Assembly: GCA_905250885.1 (NCBI GenBank)
Contig: CAJNOQ010003128.1
Span: forward strand, 1 to 21,296
Length of the DNA stretch: 21,296 nt
Direction: 5' to 3'
Source of the DNA: Didymodactylos carnosus
Lineage: Eukaryota > Rotifera > Eurotatoria > Philodinida > Philodinidae
The position numbers and the translations under genes are program-made. The notes beneath the pieces are model-generated. The model made no database searches. It was not told the origin of the DNA and saw nothing but the letters and a program-made list of their open reading frames with translations. Shown in pieces: positions 19,386 to 21,296 of this stretch (within the stretch, counting starts at the first letter, position 1; every line of letters starts with the position of its first letter).

Positions 19386-21225
19386 GTATTAATAAGATAG
19401 TCTTTACCCCTACTTTGTAACTTTTTGGAGTTGTTACAATACGAAAAAACTGTTGGAGTAACTTTGTGGTCTAATCCAGGAGGGATACAGAGCTAGTAGC
19501 AGAACCGTACTCAGGAAGATCAGTTCTCTCCTGTTCTGGACCTTTTATTGTACTAAAAAAAAAAAGAGTCGCGCAGCTGATAATAAAACAGTGTACAGAC
19601 GCATTTCATTATCCTCGCTCATTCACACATATACACAATGAAAACAAATTCATACTATTTCGACGGGGAAGAAAAGTTTTTAAGTCACCTTTCTATCAAA
19701 ACTTCAGGTCTGATCAGTATTTAAACAAATAATTAATCAAAGAAACGTGAAGATCGATTTATTAGACCGACAAGAAGATTGAAATAAATTTATTATGTAC
19801 AATTTTAACCAAGTCTCGATGACGATGAAGTCTTCACTTCTTCCGTTAAGTATTTCTTGAACGTCTATGATGTAGTAATCTTGAAAATATACGAGTACAA
19901 TATATTATCCTACTCAAAGTCTTTACACTACATGTTCATTTAAATCTCCATTTGATAAATTGCAAAAATTTCAATGAGCATTTTTATTTACAGTTAAATT
20001 TCTTTATAAAATTAATGTGAATTTTGTTTGATTCAGATGATGATATTAAAAACAAACTCAAATACAATATAATTTTTTATGCAAACAGCTGATTAGTTTA
20101 TTTTCGATCAACAGTGAAACATTACACTGCCATCTACGATTTAATAAAATGTTGTTTAAATCTATCAAACAAAGTATTTTTATTATAATAAGAGCCTTCA
20201 ACATTGTATATGTGTTCTATGTTTTGATATTCATCGTTTATGATATAAGCTATTTATTTGAAAAAGAAAGAAATCAGCAATTTTATACTATCTCTACCCA
20301 CCGAAAAAGAGACAAGCCCCATTATTATCGGCGATAGAGAAAACAAGAGCTACGGTGATAACAATAGAAAGATCTAGTAAAAGAAGAAAGACGAAAACAA
20401 GATCATCGTTTATCATCCTAAATAGGAAACATATTTATTCTATCTCAAACTCATATCAATTTCATGAACTATTTGTTCATGATATGTTGTTTGGTACTGA
20501 TCGAACCTATTTAATATGCACGTCAAAAACGCATCAATCAAATATAATAAATAAATACTTTCATAGCTCTCTCACTTTGTTTTATTGTTTAAGTTGTTCG
20601 ATTTCTCGCATTCATTTAAACTATACATTAAATATCGATGTTCGAAAACAGTATGTCACAATAACACTATTTAAGAATAATGGTGAAATAATCCTTATTT
20701 TCATCCTTTTTTAAATTCACTACGGATCGTTTGTCTAAAATTAATTTTCTCTTTTTTTGGATATCTCACTCATGTTTTTCGGTCTTATGTGCATTCGTCA
20801 CCGAATGGATATCATATAATTTTAAAATTATTTATATATATTTATTCCATTGCAGAAGCAATACTTTAAATAGAAAAACATCTAACAAAAATGGACCATA
20901 ACACAGCACTAATTGAATTCCTTAATAATCAAAATTGAATACAAATGACAAGCCCTAAATTCAAGATCTATTTATAATATATTGTGCAATAGTAATAGGA
21001 AAAATGTCGTATATATAACCCTCATTGAATATAATAAAATGGATATAGTTTTGTCAGAGCACTCAGACCCGGAATGATTTATATATAAAAAAATGTAGAA
21101 TTGAAAGGACTACAAAATGAACTATAACACATTGTTTTAAAAGTTTGCCTTCATAGATGTATTGGACAAATACTTGACAGATATCTCGATTTTACCCGTA
21201 ATGGCAGACAAAAATGACGTCAACC
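19386..21225. other. Upstream region of UNC79, no supportable gene
   Basis: AT-rich sequence expected to hold the UNC79 promoter. Two plus-strand frames (20149-20337 and 20355-20714) are the only sizeable ones. Both are rich in Ile, Tyr, Phe, Lys and Ser with no recognisable motif, so I treat them as chance. The portion nearest the gene (about 19470-19640) is the least AT-rich and is the best place for a promoter, but no clear TATA/initiator pair is visible there. Confidence 0.45.
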
Positions 21226-21296
21226 GACGTTTGAGCGCCCGACATTTGAGCGCCGACATTTGAGCGCCGACACTTGAGCGCCCCGACATTTGAGCG
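21226..21296. repeat. GC-rich tandem repeat (minisatellite), unit GACATTTGAGCGCC
   Basis: Five consecutive units start at 21226, 21241, 21255, 21269 and 21285; the last is cut by the window end. The units are 14-16 bp long and differ mainly in the length of the closing C run (two to four) and in single transitions in the GACATTT part (GACGTTT, GACACTT). The block is much richer in G+C than the DNA before it. Its full length is unknown. No coding or RNA role is evident. Confidence 0.9.

Noticed and set aside
20149-20714. Two plus-strand frames (62 and 119 codons) upstream of UNC79
   Set aside because: Low-complexity Ile/Tyr/Phe/Lys/Ser composition, no family resemblance and no splice partners. 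Both are consistent with chance in AT-rich DNA.

Overview
This is an AT-rich eukaryotic (animal) window in which two large, intron-rich protein genes, both on the minus strand, account for almost all supportable coding sequence. Exons are small (22 to 633 nt). Most introns are 47 to 90 nt, GT-AG, with a T-rich stretch before AG. A complete UNC79 orthologue says metazoan. The compact introns and high A+T fit a small invertebrate such as a bdelloid rotifer, but the species is an inference I cannot prove from the sequence.

Layout from left to right. Positions 1-2923 hold no confident gene: a 165-bp direct repeat (1-165 and 474-638) carries part of an unidentified minus-strand reading frame, a foldback element with perfect 49-bp arms lies at 1658-1839, and the rest is unassigned. 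Positions 2928-5278 (minus) are a six-exon gene whose spliced product (632 aa) fuses two complete proteins end to end: a CRYL1-type lambda-crystallin / L-gulonate 3-dehydrogenase (about residues 1-310), then a C11orf54-type DUF1907 zinc protein (about 316-632). Positions 5279-7259 are intergenic. Positions 7260-19349 (minus) are a complete UNC79 gene which I resolved into 43 exons giving a 2392-aa protein with reading phase preserved at all 42 junctions. Positions 19350-21296 are the upstream region of UNC79 and end in a GC-rich tandem repeat (21226-21296) that runs off the window.

The two genes are not functionally linked. UNC79 is an auxiliary subunit of the NALCN sodium-leak channel. The fusion gene points to carbohydrate metabolism, the uronate/glucuronate branch. 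The most interesting item is this fusion: joining L-gulonate 3-dehydrogenase to a metal protein of debated function suggests by the Rosetta-stone argument that the C11orf54 half acts on the dehydrogenase's product, 3-dehydro-L-gulonate, for example as its decarboxylase. All exon boundaries were derived by hand from splice motifs, phase and remembered family similarity. No alignment or transcript data were used.
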